Positions 18,587 to 27,586 of a DNA stretch of 52,419 bases are shown here, in pieces (position 1 is the stretch's first letter; each line of letters opens with the position of its first letter). The DNA lies in assembly GCA_000307955.1 (NCBI GenBank), contig ALAO01000083.1:1-52419 (forward strand). The letters are read 5' to 3'. A program made the translations under genes and the position numbers. The notes under the pieces were generated by a model. That model had not been told where the DNA came from. It searched no databases and worked only from the letters and a program-made list of their open reading frames with translations. The DNA comes from Solidesulfovibrio magneticus str. Maddingley MBC34 (lineage in GTDB: Bacteria; Desulfobacterota; Desulfovibrionia; Desulfovibrionales; Desulfovibrionaceae).

Positions 18587-19336
18587 TCAGGCCCGCACGA
18601 ATCCCCCCTGCTCCCAGGCCAGCCCCATGTGGTAGCGCACCAGGAGATCCACGGCCCGGGAGAATTCCCGGCCGGCGGCCGGATGGGGCCGGCAGGCGGC
18701 CCACTGCTCCGGTCCCTGCTCCACGGCCGAAGCCAAAAGCGCCAGCGCCTCGCCGCCAAGGCGGGCATGCACGCCGCCCGAAGCGGCCGCGCGGCAGTCG
18801 GGGCAGGCCACCCGCCCCTCCTCCACATGGCACACGGCCCCAGTCTGGCCCAGGGGCTGGCCGCAGACGGCGCAGTGGCCGCAAGCCGGCAACATGCCGT
18901 GCAAAAACGTCATCCGCGCCCGAAAAAGGAGCGGGAAAAGCGGCGACGGCTCCTCGGCGGCGTCCAGGGTCGCCAGCATCGCGCGCATCAGGCCATAGGC
19001 TTCGGCGAAGCTTCCCGGGGCAACCGGCGCGGCCTCGAAAAATTTCAAGCAGTTGACGGCCATGCCCAAGCGTTGGGGATGGTTTCGCAACTGCCTTGGG
19101 GCATCCAGCAGCCTGCCCTCGGCCAAACAGTGGTAGCCGCGATAGCCCGAGCGGCGTACCTTGAACTGGACGTGGTTGAGCGGATCAAGGCAGCCCAAAA
19201 ACCGGCGGCGGCTTTTAAGCCCCCCGAAGGCAAAGGCCGTGTAGACGCCCCGCGTCGGCGAGAGCAGGCGCACCCAGGCGTCGATCTCCCGAAACCGTTT
19301 CACGGCCAGTATGAGGACCTGATCGCTATACTCCAT
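18587..19336 (-). CDS. recO: DNA repair protein RecO
   Basis: RecO mediates RecF-pathway recombination repair, helping RecA load onto SSB-coated DNA. The 249-residue product has the N-terminal OB-fold (MEYSDQVLILAVKRFREIDA, then SPTRGVYTAFAFGGLKSRRR), a helical middle, and a zinc-binding C-terminal part with four Cys (CGHCAVCGQPLG and VACPDC), as in zinc-containing RecO proteins. ATG 19336 (MEYSDQ) was preferred to the 11-codon longer reading, which adds only an Arg-rich leader. It lies downstream of the rodZ-like gene by 161 bases and upstream of glyQ. Confidence 0.93.
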   Translation of the reverse strand: MEYSDQVLILAVKRFREIDAWVRLLSPTRGVYTAFAFGGLKSRRRFLGCLDPLNHVQFKVRRSGYRGYHCLAEGRLLDAPRQLRNHPQRLGMAVNCLKFFEAAPVAPGSFAEAYGLMRAMLATLDAAEEPSPLFPLLFRARMTFLHGMLPACGHCAVCGQPLGQTGAVCHVEEGRVACPDCRAAASGGVHARLGGEALALLASAVEQGPEQWAACRPHPAAGREFSRAVDLLVRYHMGLAWEQGGFVRA

Positions 19337-19497
19337 GCCGTTCCGGTCCGACCGTCGCGGCGTCGGCAAGGCGCCGCGAACGCCAGCCAGCGTCCGCGGC
19401 GCCTTGCCGCGCGCCCGTCAGCCTGTTTTCTCGGACGAGTCCAGGCCGCTTTCCATTGCCTGCCGCCAGGGCCGGGCGCTCGTTTTGCAGCGCTCCC

Positions 19498-20949
19498 CTA
19501 CTGCGGGAACCGGATGGTCTTGACCCCGCCCTTCTCGGTGGTCACCGGCGTTTCCTGGCCGTTGTAGCGAAACACCACGCTGCTCGGATTGCCGAGCTTG
19601 ATCTCGATCTTCTCGCCAAAGGGCACGGTGATGCGCTGGCCCTTTTTCACGTAGATTTCCTTGGACGGTCCCTTGTCCGGGCTGACGATGACCCAACTGC
19701 CGTCCTGGCCGTAGATTTCCACTTCCTTGGCGCCGGCGGCGTTCTCGGCGGCCGGTCCGGGCGTGGGGGCGACGGCCGGAGGCGCGACGGGCAGGGACGT
19801 TGCCGGCGGGGCAGACGGCTGAGCGGTTGCGGGCGCGGCCGGCTGCGGCGCGGCGGCCGGCTGTCCCTGGCCGCTTGCCGGAGTCGCCTGGTCGGTCTTC
19901 TTGGCCACGAACTTGAGCGTCTTGACCGATCCCTTGCCGGCCTGGAGAGGATAGAGCTTGTTGTCGAAATGGATTTCCACCGCGCCGGCGTTGCCCAGGC
20001 GCACAAGCATGTTGTCGGCGAAGCGGCCGGTGAAGGTGTCGCCCTTCTCCAACATGGTCTCGTGCATGGCCCCGCCGTCGGCTCCGGCCTGGAGCCAGCA
20101 GCGTTCCTTGGCGGCGATGGTCACGACATGGGGGCCGGTTTCGCCCACGGTGAAGTTCTTGGCTGTCGGCGCGGCCGAAGCGGCGGGTGCGGTTTCCGGA
20201 GCGGCGGGCACGGCCGGGGCCGGGCCGGCCGGACCGCTGACGGCGATGTCCTGGGTGGCCTTGTCGTCGGCCGTGGGCGCGCCGGTCTTGGCGGTTTCCG
20301 ACTGGGGCTTGAGCGTCTCGACCGGAGCCGGCGTCACGGCCGGCGGCACGGCCGGCGGCACGGCCGGGGGAACGGTAGGCGTCACGGCCACGGGCGCGGT
20401 CGGCGCGGGTTGGACCGGCGCGGGGGCCGCCACCGGCGGCGCGGGTTCGGGCGCGGGCGCGACTGTTGGCTTGCTCGGGGCTACGACGGCCGTTTCAGCC
20501 GGCTTGGCCTCGTCGCCAGACGAGCCGGACCCGGAAAACACATGCGCAAAAAGATACCAGCCCAGGGCCAGGACGACGACGACGGCCCCGGCTCCGGCCA
20601 GCCAGAGTCCAATCGGCGGCCGGGGAGCGGACGAAGGCACGGAACAGCCGCAATCGTCGTCCGGAATGTCGGCGACAAGCGAGATATCCCGAAACTGCGT
20701 CGGTTCCTCGACCTGGTAGACGGTCGACAGACGCGAGGTGAACTCCTCATGGTCCACGCCGAGCAGTCGCGCGTAATTTTTTATAAATCCCTTTGCGTAC
20801 ACCGGATGGGGCAACAGATTGTCGTTGCCTTCCTCGATGGCCGCCAGACAGGATCGCGATATCTTGGTCTTGTCCGACACCGTGTCGAGGGAGAGTCCCT
20901 GCCGCTCCCGCTCCTCGCGTAGCATCGTCCCTATCTCACGCAAATCCAT
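19498..20949 (-). CDS. rodZ: RodZ-like cell-shape protein, HTH-TM with two C-terminal modules
   Basis: RodZ-type protein of 483 residues: cytoplasmic HTH (1-75, including KTKISRSCLAAIEEGN), one membrane helix at about 113-138, a long Pro/Ala/Val-rich periplasmic linker (140-260), then two RodZ C-terminal-type (DUF4115) modules at about 262-348 and 409-483. Between them lies a second Pro/Ala linker. Typical RodZ has a single such module. In rods, RodZ tethers MreB to the elongasome; a vibrioid cell shape would fit. ATG 20949 has GAGGAG at 8 bases. It follows surA by 66 bases, so a cotranscript with surA and the SurA-like lipoprotein is likely. Gene name by domain plan, not by functional proof. 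Confidence 0.88.
   Translation of the reverse strand: MDLREIGTMLREERERQGLSLDTVSDKTKISRSCLAAIEEGNDNLLPHPVYAKGFIKNYARLLGVDHEEFTSRLSTVYQVEEPTQFRDISLVADIPDDDCGCSVPSSAPRPPIGLWLAGAGAVVVVLALGWYLFAHVFSGSGSSGDEAKPAETAVVAPSKPTVAPAPEPAPPVAAPAPVQPAPTAPVAVTPTVPPAVPPAVPPAVTPAPVETLKPQSETAKTGAPTADDKATQDIAVSGPAGPAPAVPAAPETAPAASAAPTAKNFTVGETGPHVVTIAAKERCWLQAGADGGAMHETMLEKGDTFTGRFADNMLVRLGNAGAVEIHFDNKLYPLQAGKGSVKTLKFVAKKTDQATPASGQGQPAAAPQPAAPATAQPSAPPATSLPVAPPAVAPTPGPAAENAAGAKEVEIYGQDGSWVIVSPDKGPSKEIYVKKGQRITVPFGEKIEIKLGNPSSVVFRYNGQETPVTTEKGGVKTIRFPQ
20335..20370. repeat. 12-bp tandem repeat (x3) in rodZ linker
   Basis: Three consecutive copies of CACGGCCGGCGG (the third with one change) encode the repeated Pro-Pro-Ala-Val unit of the periplasmic linker. 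The repeat keeps frame, so copy-number slippage would alter linker length without frameshift. Confidence 0.85.
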
Positions 20950-21015
20950 ACAAAAAACTCCTCTGAGTCCGAAACGCCGGGAGCGGGAGGACACCCGGCG
21001 GACCAATCGCAAGCC

Positions 21016-22008
21016 TTACAGCTTGACTTCGATGACGGCCTTGGACCGCAGATTGTCGATGTATTCCTGGAAGAGTTTGTCGAATTTCTGCTTGTAGAGC
21101 AGTTCCTGAATCTGATCCTTGGCCGCCTCGTAGGACGGATTGGACCCGGCCGGAGTCGCCGGGGCGGCCGGCTTTTCCGCCGGGGCCGAGGCGGTCCGCT
21201 GCACGAGAAGCACGGCCTTGCCGTCGAGGATGACCGGTTCGCTGACCTGGCCGGGAGGCACGGCGGTCAGCGCGCTGCGAAGGGGCGGGGCCAAGTCCTT
21301 GACCTGCACGTCGCCAAGGTCGCCGCCCTGGTCGCGGCCGGGGCCGATGGAAAATTTCTTGGCCGCGTCGGCAAAGGTCATGGAACCGGCGTTGATTTTG
21401 GCGCGCAATTCCTCGGCCTGTTTTTTGCTCGGCACCATGATGAACCCGAGCCCACCGGAGACCTTGGGGCCAAGGACGGACTTGGCTGTGGACAAGTTGC
21501 CCTTGTTCTTTTCGTAATAATCACGAATCTCGTCGTCGGTGACGAGCACCTTGCGATGCACCATGAAGCCGAGCAAACGCTTCTTGATGCTGTCCACGCG
21601 CAGCTTGTCGCGGAACTGCTTGAGCGACAGGCCTTCCTTGGCCAGTTCCGTCACAAACTGCTGCTGCGTGAGGTTATTCTTCTTCTTGATTTCTTCGATC
21701 TGGGAGTCGATTTCCGTTTCCGAAACCGTCAACTTGAGCCTGGTCGCCTCGCTTTCGATGACCAGATCGGTGATCATGCTTTCGAGCACTTGCCGCCGCA
21801 GATCGTCAAGGCGAGGATCGTCCGGTTTGAGCGCCACGCCCTGGGTCTGCTGCACCATGTCGGCCAAGCGGGTGTTGACGTCAAAAAGCGTGATGAGCTT
21901 GCCGTTGACGACGGCCACCACCCGGTCCACCAATTCGGCGGCTCCGGCCGGAGCGACCAGGCTCGCCAGAAGCGCCAACACAGCAAAAAATTTCGCGATT
22001 TGCGGCAA
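21016..22008 (-). CDS. surA: SurA-type periplasmic chaperone/peptidyl-prolyl isomerase
   Basis: Periplasmic outer-membrane-protein chaperone. The signal peptide (FFAVLALLASLVAPAGAA) is followed by a SurA N-terminal chaperone domain (ELVDRVVAVVNGKLITLFDV) and one parvulin-type PPIase domain (about 195-290: KINAGSMTFADAAKKFSIGP, GGDLGDV, PGQVSEPV). A C-terminal helix resembles that of SurA. E. coli SurA has two parvulin domains; one is common in this lineage. The start is unclear: ATG 22020 has no ribosome site, whereas TTG 22008 has GGAGG 5 bases upstream, inside the first codons of the ATG reading. I therefore annotate TTG 22008 (330 residues); the ATG form is 4 residues longer. Confidence 0.9.
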   Translation of the reverse strand: MPQIAKFFAVLALLASLVAPAGAAELVDRVVAVVNGKLITLFDVNTRLADMVQQTQGVALKPDDPRLDDLRRQVLESMITDLVIESEATRLKLTVSETEIDSQIEEIKKKNNLTQQQFVTELAKEGLSLKQFRDKLRVDSIKKRLLGFMVHRKVLVTDDEIRDYYEKNKGNLSTAKSVLGPKVSGGLGFIMVPSKKQAEELRAKINAGSMTFADAAKKFSIGPGRDQGGDLGDVQVKDLAPPLRSALTAVPPGQVSEPVILDGKAVLLVQRTASAPAEKPAAPATPAGSNPSYEAAKDQIQELLYKQKFDKLFQEYIDNLRSKAVIEVKL

Positions 22009-22191
22009 AATGTCCTCCATGGATGGGGCTGAATCGGCCGCGTGCGAGGACACGCCGCGCCCGTCCGGCGATGTCCCGGAAACGTCGCGAAGCCACGCCA
22101 ATCTCCTCCCAGAGCGTCGCGGCAACGCATCCGGGGCGTATACGCGTTTTTGCAACCCCAGGCAATCGTAGCCGTCCGCGCCCGGGCGGGC

Positions 22192-23994
22192 TCAGGGAAA
22201 TTCCAGTACCCGACTTTCCTTTTTGCCGACCTCAATGGTTTCGGCCCGCGCGCCGGCACGGTAGGACACTTCGCTTGGACTGCCAAGCCGCACGGTGAGC
22301 CGCCGGGAATAAGCCACCCGGTGCGGCTTGCCAGGCTTGAGATAAACCCGCTCTTCCCGGCCGTCGTCAGCCGTGTAAAGAATCCAGCTCGCCTTGACGG
22401 CGGTAAATTCGACTTCGCCGGGGCCGACGACCGGAGGGGACGACTGGCCAGCCGACGTTTCTTCCCGCTGCCCGGCGGCTTTGCCGGTCGGGATCGCGGC
22501 GGTCTCGGACGGAAGGTCTCCGGGTTCCGAAGCGGCCTTGCCAGCCGACGCCGGCTGGGCGGACGCGGCCTCGGCGGATGCCCCAGACGCCTCAACGCCC
22601 GCGACGGCGTTGCCGGCGGGTGCGGTCCCGGAAACCTGGGCCGGCTTTGCGGCATCGGCCGCGGGCGAGGCCGGCGATCCCGCGCCCTCGGGCAACTCGG
22701 CTGAAACAGTTTGGGCCGGCGGACTTGCGGCCGTTGGGGTCGCATCCCCGGCCGCCAAAGCGCCGCCGTCGCCGGCAACCGCCAACTCGGTCGGGCCGGC
22801 CGGCCCTAAAGACGGCGCGGACGCAGGCGGCGGCGCGACCGGGCGGGCCCCCTGTTCCTGGACCGGCGGCGCGGACGCGCTGGCCGGGCTGATCGGCTTG
22901 TCTTCGGGGGAGGCCGAGGGGCGGGAAGCAGGCGGCTCGTCAGGCGAGGCGGCCGCCGGCTGGCGGTCGGCCAGGGCGCGGCGGGCCGCGCCGGCCACAT
23001 AAACGCTGGCCTCTTCCTGCACCTTGGCGGCGGCGACGTCGACGTCGCCGTCCTTGCCGTCGACCTGGGCCAGCATGGCTCCGGACGGCAGCAACCGGGC
23101 GTTGACCCGGATGGTCGCCTGGCCAAGGGCCTTGGCCAACCAGGCGTCAAAGGCCTTGGCCAGTTTTTCCTCGGTGAGCCGGGCTTCGACCCGGGCGTAG
23201 GCCTTGGCCGGATCGGGCATGGCGGCGGGCGTGCGTTCCACGAGCACCAAGGCAACATGTTCACGGCCCATGGCCAGGGGGGCGGTCGCCTCGCCGGGCT
23301 TCTTGCCGCGCAGGGCGTCGCGCCAGGCCTGGGGCAGCCCGGCTTCGGGCATCACCGCCTCCACGCCAAGCGAAGCTTCGCCTTGCCCGGACTTGCGCGC
23401 CGCGACCAGGGCCGCCTTGACCGCTTCGGCGTCGCGGCCGGACACCACCCGCAGCGTCACCATGGCCGGCCGGGCAAAGGCAGCCTGGTGTTCCTTATAA
23501 TAAGCGGCCGCCTCGGACACGCCCACCCGCTGGCCGGGCAACAGCACGTCCTGGCGAAATTTTTCCAAAGCCAGTCGGTCAGCCAGCATCTCCCGCCAGC
23601 GGGCCAGGTCGATGTGCTCCTCAAGCAACATGCGCTCGAAGGCTTCGCCCGGATAATCGGCCCGCACGACGGCCTCGGCTTTTTCCAGCTCCCCTGGCGT
23701 GGGGGCCTGGCCCAGGCGCTGCAGTTCCTGGCGCACCAGCCTGGCAACGACCGCGTCGGCCAGGGCGGTTCCAAGGCCGGCGCGCAGATCCTCGACAGCC
23801 GGATTGTCGATTGTGGGTTGGGTGATGCGGCTGACGTCGTTTCGGATTTCCAGTTCAGCCAGTCGGATGGGCGAACCGTTGACCACGGCCACCACCCCCG
23901 GCTCGTCAGCCTGTTCGCGGCCGCAGGCCCAAAGGACAAAAACCAGAACCAGGGCGGCCGCCAGACCCAGGCCCCGGCCAAGCCGCCCTGTCAT
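22192..23994 (-). CDS. SurA-like lipoprotein with RodZ C-terminal-type module
   Basis: A 600-residue predicted lipoprotein: signal sequence ending VLVFVLWACGREQ (lipobox with Cys near residue 24). A SurA_N/PpiC-type chaperone region follows (VVAVVNGSPIRLAELEIRND through the QATIRV area, to about 300), then a very long Pro/Ala/Ser-rich linker (about 330-525). The C-terminal module, about 527-600 (VEFTAVKASWILYTADDGRE onward), is collinear with the second RodZ module two genes downstream: 20 of 74 identical residues without gaps in my hand alignment. No clear parvulin active-site domain was seen. It starts inside the mfd stop (ATGA). The domain combination is unusual and suggests a tethered envelope factor. 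Confidence 0.83.
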   Translation of the reverse strand: MTGRLGRGLGLAAALVLVFVLWACGREQADEPGVVAVVNGSPIRLAELEIRNDVSRITQPTIDNPAVEDLRAGLGTALADAVVARLVRQELQRLGQAPTPGELEKAEAVVRADYPGEAFERMLLEEHIDLARWREMLADRLALEKFRQDVLLPGQRVGVSEAAAYYKEHQAAFARPAMVTLRVVSGRDAEAVKAALVAARKSGQGEASLGVEAVMPEAGLPQAWRDALRGKKPGEATAPLAMGREHVALVLVERTPAAMPDPAKAYARVEARLTEEKLAKAFDAWLAKALGQATIRVNARLLPSGAMLAQVDGKDGDVDVAAAKVQEEASVYVAGAARRALADRQPAAASPDEPPASRPSASPEDKPISPASASAPPVQEQGARPVAPPPASAPSLGPAGPTELAVAGDGGALAAGDATPTAASPPAQTVSAELPEGAGSPASPAADAAKPAQVSGTAPAGNAVAGVEASGASAEAASAQPASAGKAASEPGDLPSETAAIPTGKAAGQREETSAGQSSPPVVGPGEVEFTAVKASWILYTADDGREERVYLKPGKPHRVAYSRRLTVRLGSPSEVSYRAGARAETIEVGKKESRVLEFP

Positions 23995-26900
23995 GCCCCC
24001 TCCCCTTCGCCCAGGCCGGCCAGTTCGCCGGACCAGACGGCGATGGCTTCGGGCAGGGGCAAAGCGGCGTCAAGGGGCAGCACGATCTTGCCCGGCGGGA
24101 GCAGGCGCACGGCCGGATGGGCGGCCACGAACGCAACCAAGCGTTCGGTGGAAACCGACGCGCCCTCGGCTTCGAAGGCCACGGTCAGGCGCGTGGGCGC
24201 GATCTCGGCCTTGGTCGCGCCAAGGCGTCCGAGCACCTGCTTGAAGGCCAGGACGGCCCGGAAATTGTCCACCTCGGCCGGGGGCGGGCCAAAGCGGTCG
24301 CGCATCTCGGCGGCGATCTCGGCCAGCCGCTCCTCGGTCCTGGCCGTGGACAAGGCCTTGTACAGGCGCAGGCGATCGGAGGCCTCGGGCACGTAGCGCT
24401 CGGGGATGCGGGCGGCGATGCCCAGGGTCAGCTCGGTCTCGATGCGCTCCTTGATAGGCTCGCCCTTGAGCCGCCGCACTTCCTCGGCCAACATTTCGAG
24501 GAACATGTCGAGGCCAATGCGGGCGATATGGCCGGACTGGGCCTCGCCCAGGATGTTGCCGGCCCCGCGCAGGCGCAGGTCCTCCATGGCCACCTGGAAG
24601 CCGGCCCCGAGGTAGTCCATGTCGAGGATGACGCGCAGGCGCTTGCGGGCCAGCTCCGGCACCTTCTCGATGCTCGGCACGACAAAATAGGCATAGGCTT
24701 GGCGCGGCGAACGCCCCACCCGGCCGCGCAGCTGATAGAGCTGGCCCAGGCCGAACATGTGGGCGTTGTCCACGATCAACGTGTTGGCCCGGGGGAAATC
24801 CAGGCCGGATTCGATGATGGAGGTGCACACGAGGATGTCGGTCTCGCCGTGCCAGAAGCCGTGCATGGCCTCTTCCAGGGCGGTCTCCGACATCTGGCCG
24901 TGGGCCATGGCCACCTTGGCCCCGGGGGCCAGGGTCTTGACGTAGGCGGCCACGTCCTCCAGGCCCTGGACCCGGTTGTGGACCCAGAACACCTGGCCCT
25001 GGCGTTCGAGCTCGCGGCGCAGCACCTCGCGCAAAAAGCCCTCGTCGCGCTCGACCAGGGCGGTTTCCACGGTCTTGCGGTCCGGCGGCGGTGTCTCGAT
25101 GACGGACAGGCCGCGCACGCCGGACAGGGACAGTTGCAGGGTGCGCGGAATGGGCGTGGCCGTCAGCGTCAGGGCGTCGATGTTTTTCTTAAACGCCTTG
25201 AGTCGTTCCTTGTGCTTGACGCCAAAGCGCTGCTCCTCGTCGAGAATGAGCAGGCCGATGTTGGGGATGGCCACGTCGGAAGACAGGATGCGGTGGGTGC
25301 CGACCAGGATGTCCACCTCGCCGCGAGAGACGGCCTCCAGCACCACCTTGCGCCGCTTGGGCGAGACAAAACGCGAGAGCATCTCCACCCGCACCGGAAA
25401 GCCTTCCAGCCGGGCGGCGAAATTCTGGTAGTGCTGCTCGGCCAGGACCGTGGTCGGGCAGAGCATGGCCACCTGCTTGCCGTCGAGCACCGCCCGGAAG
25501 GCGGCCCGCAAGGCCACCTCGGTCTTGCCGAAGCCCACGTCGCCGCACACCAGACGGTCCATGGGCTCGGGTCTCTCCATGTCGGCCAGAACCTCGCCGA
25601 TGGCCCGTTCCTGATCCGGCGTTTCCTCGAAGCCGAAGGTGGCCTCGAATTCCAGATACAGTTCGTTGGTGGGGCCGTAGGCGTAGCCCTTGGCCACCTG
25701 CCGGTAGGCGTACATCTCGACCAGATCGGCGGCGATGCGCTCCACGGCCTTCTTGGCCCGCTCGCGCACGGACTTCCAGCGCGCCCCGCCCAGGCGGTCA
25801 AGCGGCGGCGAGAGCCCTTCGGGGCCCTTGTAGCGTTGCAAAAGGCCCAGGCGGTCGGCCGGCAGATAGAGCTTGTCCTCGTCGGCGAAGACCAAAAGCA
25901 GGTAATCGCCGCCGGTGGCGTCCACGGTCATGCGGGTGAGCCCCTCGAAGGTGGCCACGCCGTAGTCGCGGTGGACGACCAGATCGCCGGGCCGGATGTC
26001 GTCGAAGGAGGCCAGGCCCTTGAAGTCCTTGTCGGCCCGCTCGGAACCGCCCTTGGCCGACTCGGGATGCAGGATGTCCTCGGCCAGGATGCGGGTGTCG
26101 CGCCAGGCAAGCTCCATGCCGTGGCGAAGCGGCGAGAGCAGCGCGAAAAGCCCGGTCTCGTCCGGATTGTACCCAGTGCGAAAGACCAGCCCCTCGGGCT
26201 CGATCATTTGCAGGAATTTCTTGCGCGACCGTTCGCCGTGGAAGGACAGGATGGTCTGGCCGTGGCCGTTCCATTCCTTGAGGGCGGCGACCAGGGTGGT
26301 CCAGGGGCGCTTGTCCGAGCCGGGCTTCCAGAAGAGGTCGCCAAAGCGTTCGAGGGCCTTTTCCGGCAGATCCGGGCCATGGCGGCCCCGGCCCATGACC
26401 AGGTCTTCGAACAGGATACGCCGGCCGGCCACCAGGGACTTGCGGGCCATGTTCTCGGGCCACAAGATCCGGGAGTTCGGCCAAGAATGGCCAAGCTCCT
26501 TGGTTTCGGCCTCGAAAAAGCGCCGCCAGGCGTGTTCGGCCTCTTCCAGGCGCTCCTTGACCTTGGTGGGGTCGCACACAAGATAGGCCGCGCCTTGGGG
26601 AAACCAGGCCGAAAGCTCCACCGGTTTTTCGTAGAAAAGCCCGGGCCAGATGCCGCCGTCGCGGACTTGCAGGGCGTTTTCCAGGCGCTGCTTGGCGGCC
26701 CGGTGCAGTTCGCCCGTGCCGGCGATGGTCTCCCACAGGGTCCGGGCCTCGTCCATGAAGGTTTCGGACAAGACGGCCGGGGCGGCCGGGATGAGGGAAG
26801 CTTCGGGGAGTTCGGCCAGGGAGCGCTGGGTGCCGGCGTCGAAACGGCGCACGGCTTCCAGGACGTCGCCGAAAAATTCCAGCCGCAGCGGACTTTCATA

Positions 26901-27437
26901 GCCCGGCGGAAAGATGTCGAGGATGTCGCCGCGCAGGGCGAATTCGCCGGGGTTAGCCACCATGGGCGAGCGTTTGTAGCCCCACAGCACGGCCTGTTCG
27001 GCGATGAGGTCCCGGGGCAGTTCCTCGCCCACGGCGACGTTTAAGATGTTGCCTTCCAGGGCGCGCGGCGGCGGCCATTTGGGCAGCAGGTTGTCGGCGG
27101 TGACCAGCAGCACGCGCGGTCCCTTGCCCATGGCGGCAAAGGCCAGAAAGGCCATGCGCCGAGCCCAGAACGCGCCGCTTGGCCGGCCCGGGGCGTAAGA
27201 CGGCAGCATGGCGTAGGACGCGCCCCACAGGGTCCCTGGCGAGGGCGGGGCCAGCATGTCAAGCAGTGCGGCAATGCGCGAAAGCTCGTGGACGCCCGGG
27301 GCCACGACCACGGCGGATTGCCCCCGGGCCAGGGCCTGGGCGGCGAGATAGGCCAGGGTGGCCGGCCCGCTTTTATAGACCGAGGCGGAATCGCTGGCGG
27401 CGAGGAGTTCGGCGATGGGCGAAGCTGTGCGGGACAA
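23991..27437 (-). CDS. mfd: Transcription-repair coupling factor Mfd
   Basis: Mfd displaces RNA polymerase stalled at lesions and recruits UvrA. The 1148-residue protein is the usual length. It has an N-terminal UvrB-like region, the RNAP-interaction domain (PGDLVVHRDYGVATFEGL) near residue 485, and a RecG-like translocase with Walker A CGDVGFGKTEVALRAAF, DEEQ box LILDEEQRFGVKHKE and motif TATPIPRTLQ. The TRCF C-terminal domain follows. The start is TTG 27437 with GAGGA 5 bases upstream. It is first of a minus-strand series leading into the lipoprotein, surA and rodZ genes; the 4-base ATGA overlap couples it to the lipoprotein. Confidence 0.97.
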   Translation of the reverse strand: MSRTASPIAELLAASDSASVYKSGPATLAYLAAQALARGQSAVVVAPGVHELSRIAALLDMLAPPSPGTLWGASYAMLPSYAPGRPSGAFWARRMAFLAFAAMGKGPRVLLVTADNLLPKWPPPRALEGNILNVAVGEELPRDLIAEQAVLWGYKRSPMVANPGEFALRGDILDIFPPGYESPLRLEFFGDVLEAVRRFDAGTQRSLAELPEASLIPAAPAVLSETFMDEARTLWETIAGTGELHRAAKQRLENALQVRDGGIWPGLFYEKPVELSAWFPQGAAYLVCDPTKVKERLEEAEHAWRRFFEAETKELGHSWPNSRILWPENMARKSLVAGRRILFEDLVMGRGRHGPDLPEKALERFGDLFWKPGSDKRPWTTLVAALKEWNGHGQTILSFHGERSRKKFLQMIEPEGLVFRTGYNPDETGLFALLSPLRHGMELAWRDTRILAEDILHPESAKGGSERADKDFKGLASFDDIRPGDLVVHRDYGVATFEGLTRMTVDATGGDYLLLVFADEDKLYLPADRLGLLQRYKGPEGLSPPLDRLGGARWKSVRERAKKAVERIAADLVEMYAYRQVAKGYAYGPTNELYLEFEATFGFEETPDQERAIGEVLADMERPEPMDRLVCGDVGFGKTEVALRAAFRAVLDGKQVAMLCPTTVLAEQHYQNFAARLEGFPVRVEMLSRFVSPKRRKVVLEAVSRGEVDILVGTHRILSSDVAIPNIGLLILDEEQRFGVKHKERLKAFKKNIDALTLTATPIPRTLQLSLSGVRGLSVIETPPPDRKTVETALVERDEGFLREVLRRELERQGQVFWVHNRVQGLEDVAAYVKTLAPGAKVAMAHGQMSETALEEAMHGFWHGETDILVCTSIIESGLDFPRANTLIVDNAHMFGLGQLYQLRGRVGRSPRQAYAYFVVPSIEKVPELARKRLRVILDMDYLGAGFQVAMEDLRLRGAGNILGEAQSGHIARIGLDMFLEMLAEEVRRLKGEPIKERIETELTLGIAARIPERYVPEASDRLRLYKALSTARTEERLAEIAAEMRDRFGPPPAEVDNFRAVLAFKQVLGRLGATKAEIAPTRLTVAFEAEGASVSTERLVAFVAAHPAVRLLPPGKIVLPLDAALPLPEAIAVWSGELAGLGEGEGA

Positions 27438-27586
27438 GATGGTCCTCGTGAAGAAAATACGGGATGGCCGCCGCCACGGACGTGACGGCGGCCGTAACCG
27501 CGTAACGGATTGCGTCGAGCCGCCCGAAACCGGACCGACGGAATGCCCCCGGCGCCGGCCTGACCGGCCATGGGGGCGAGCCGGCT

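Noticed and set aside
24117-27044. A 975-codon plus-strand open frame opposite mfd
   Set aside because: Antisense to a fully recognisable Mfd; low-complexity Gly/His/Val-rich translation without any motif, a typical artefact of high-GC DNA.
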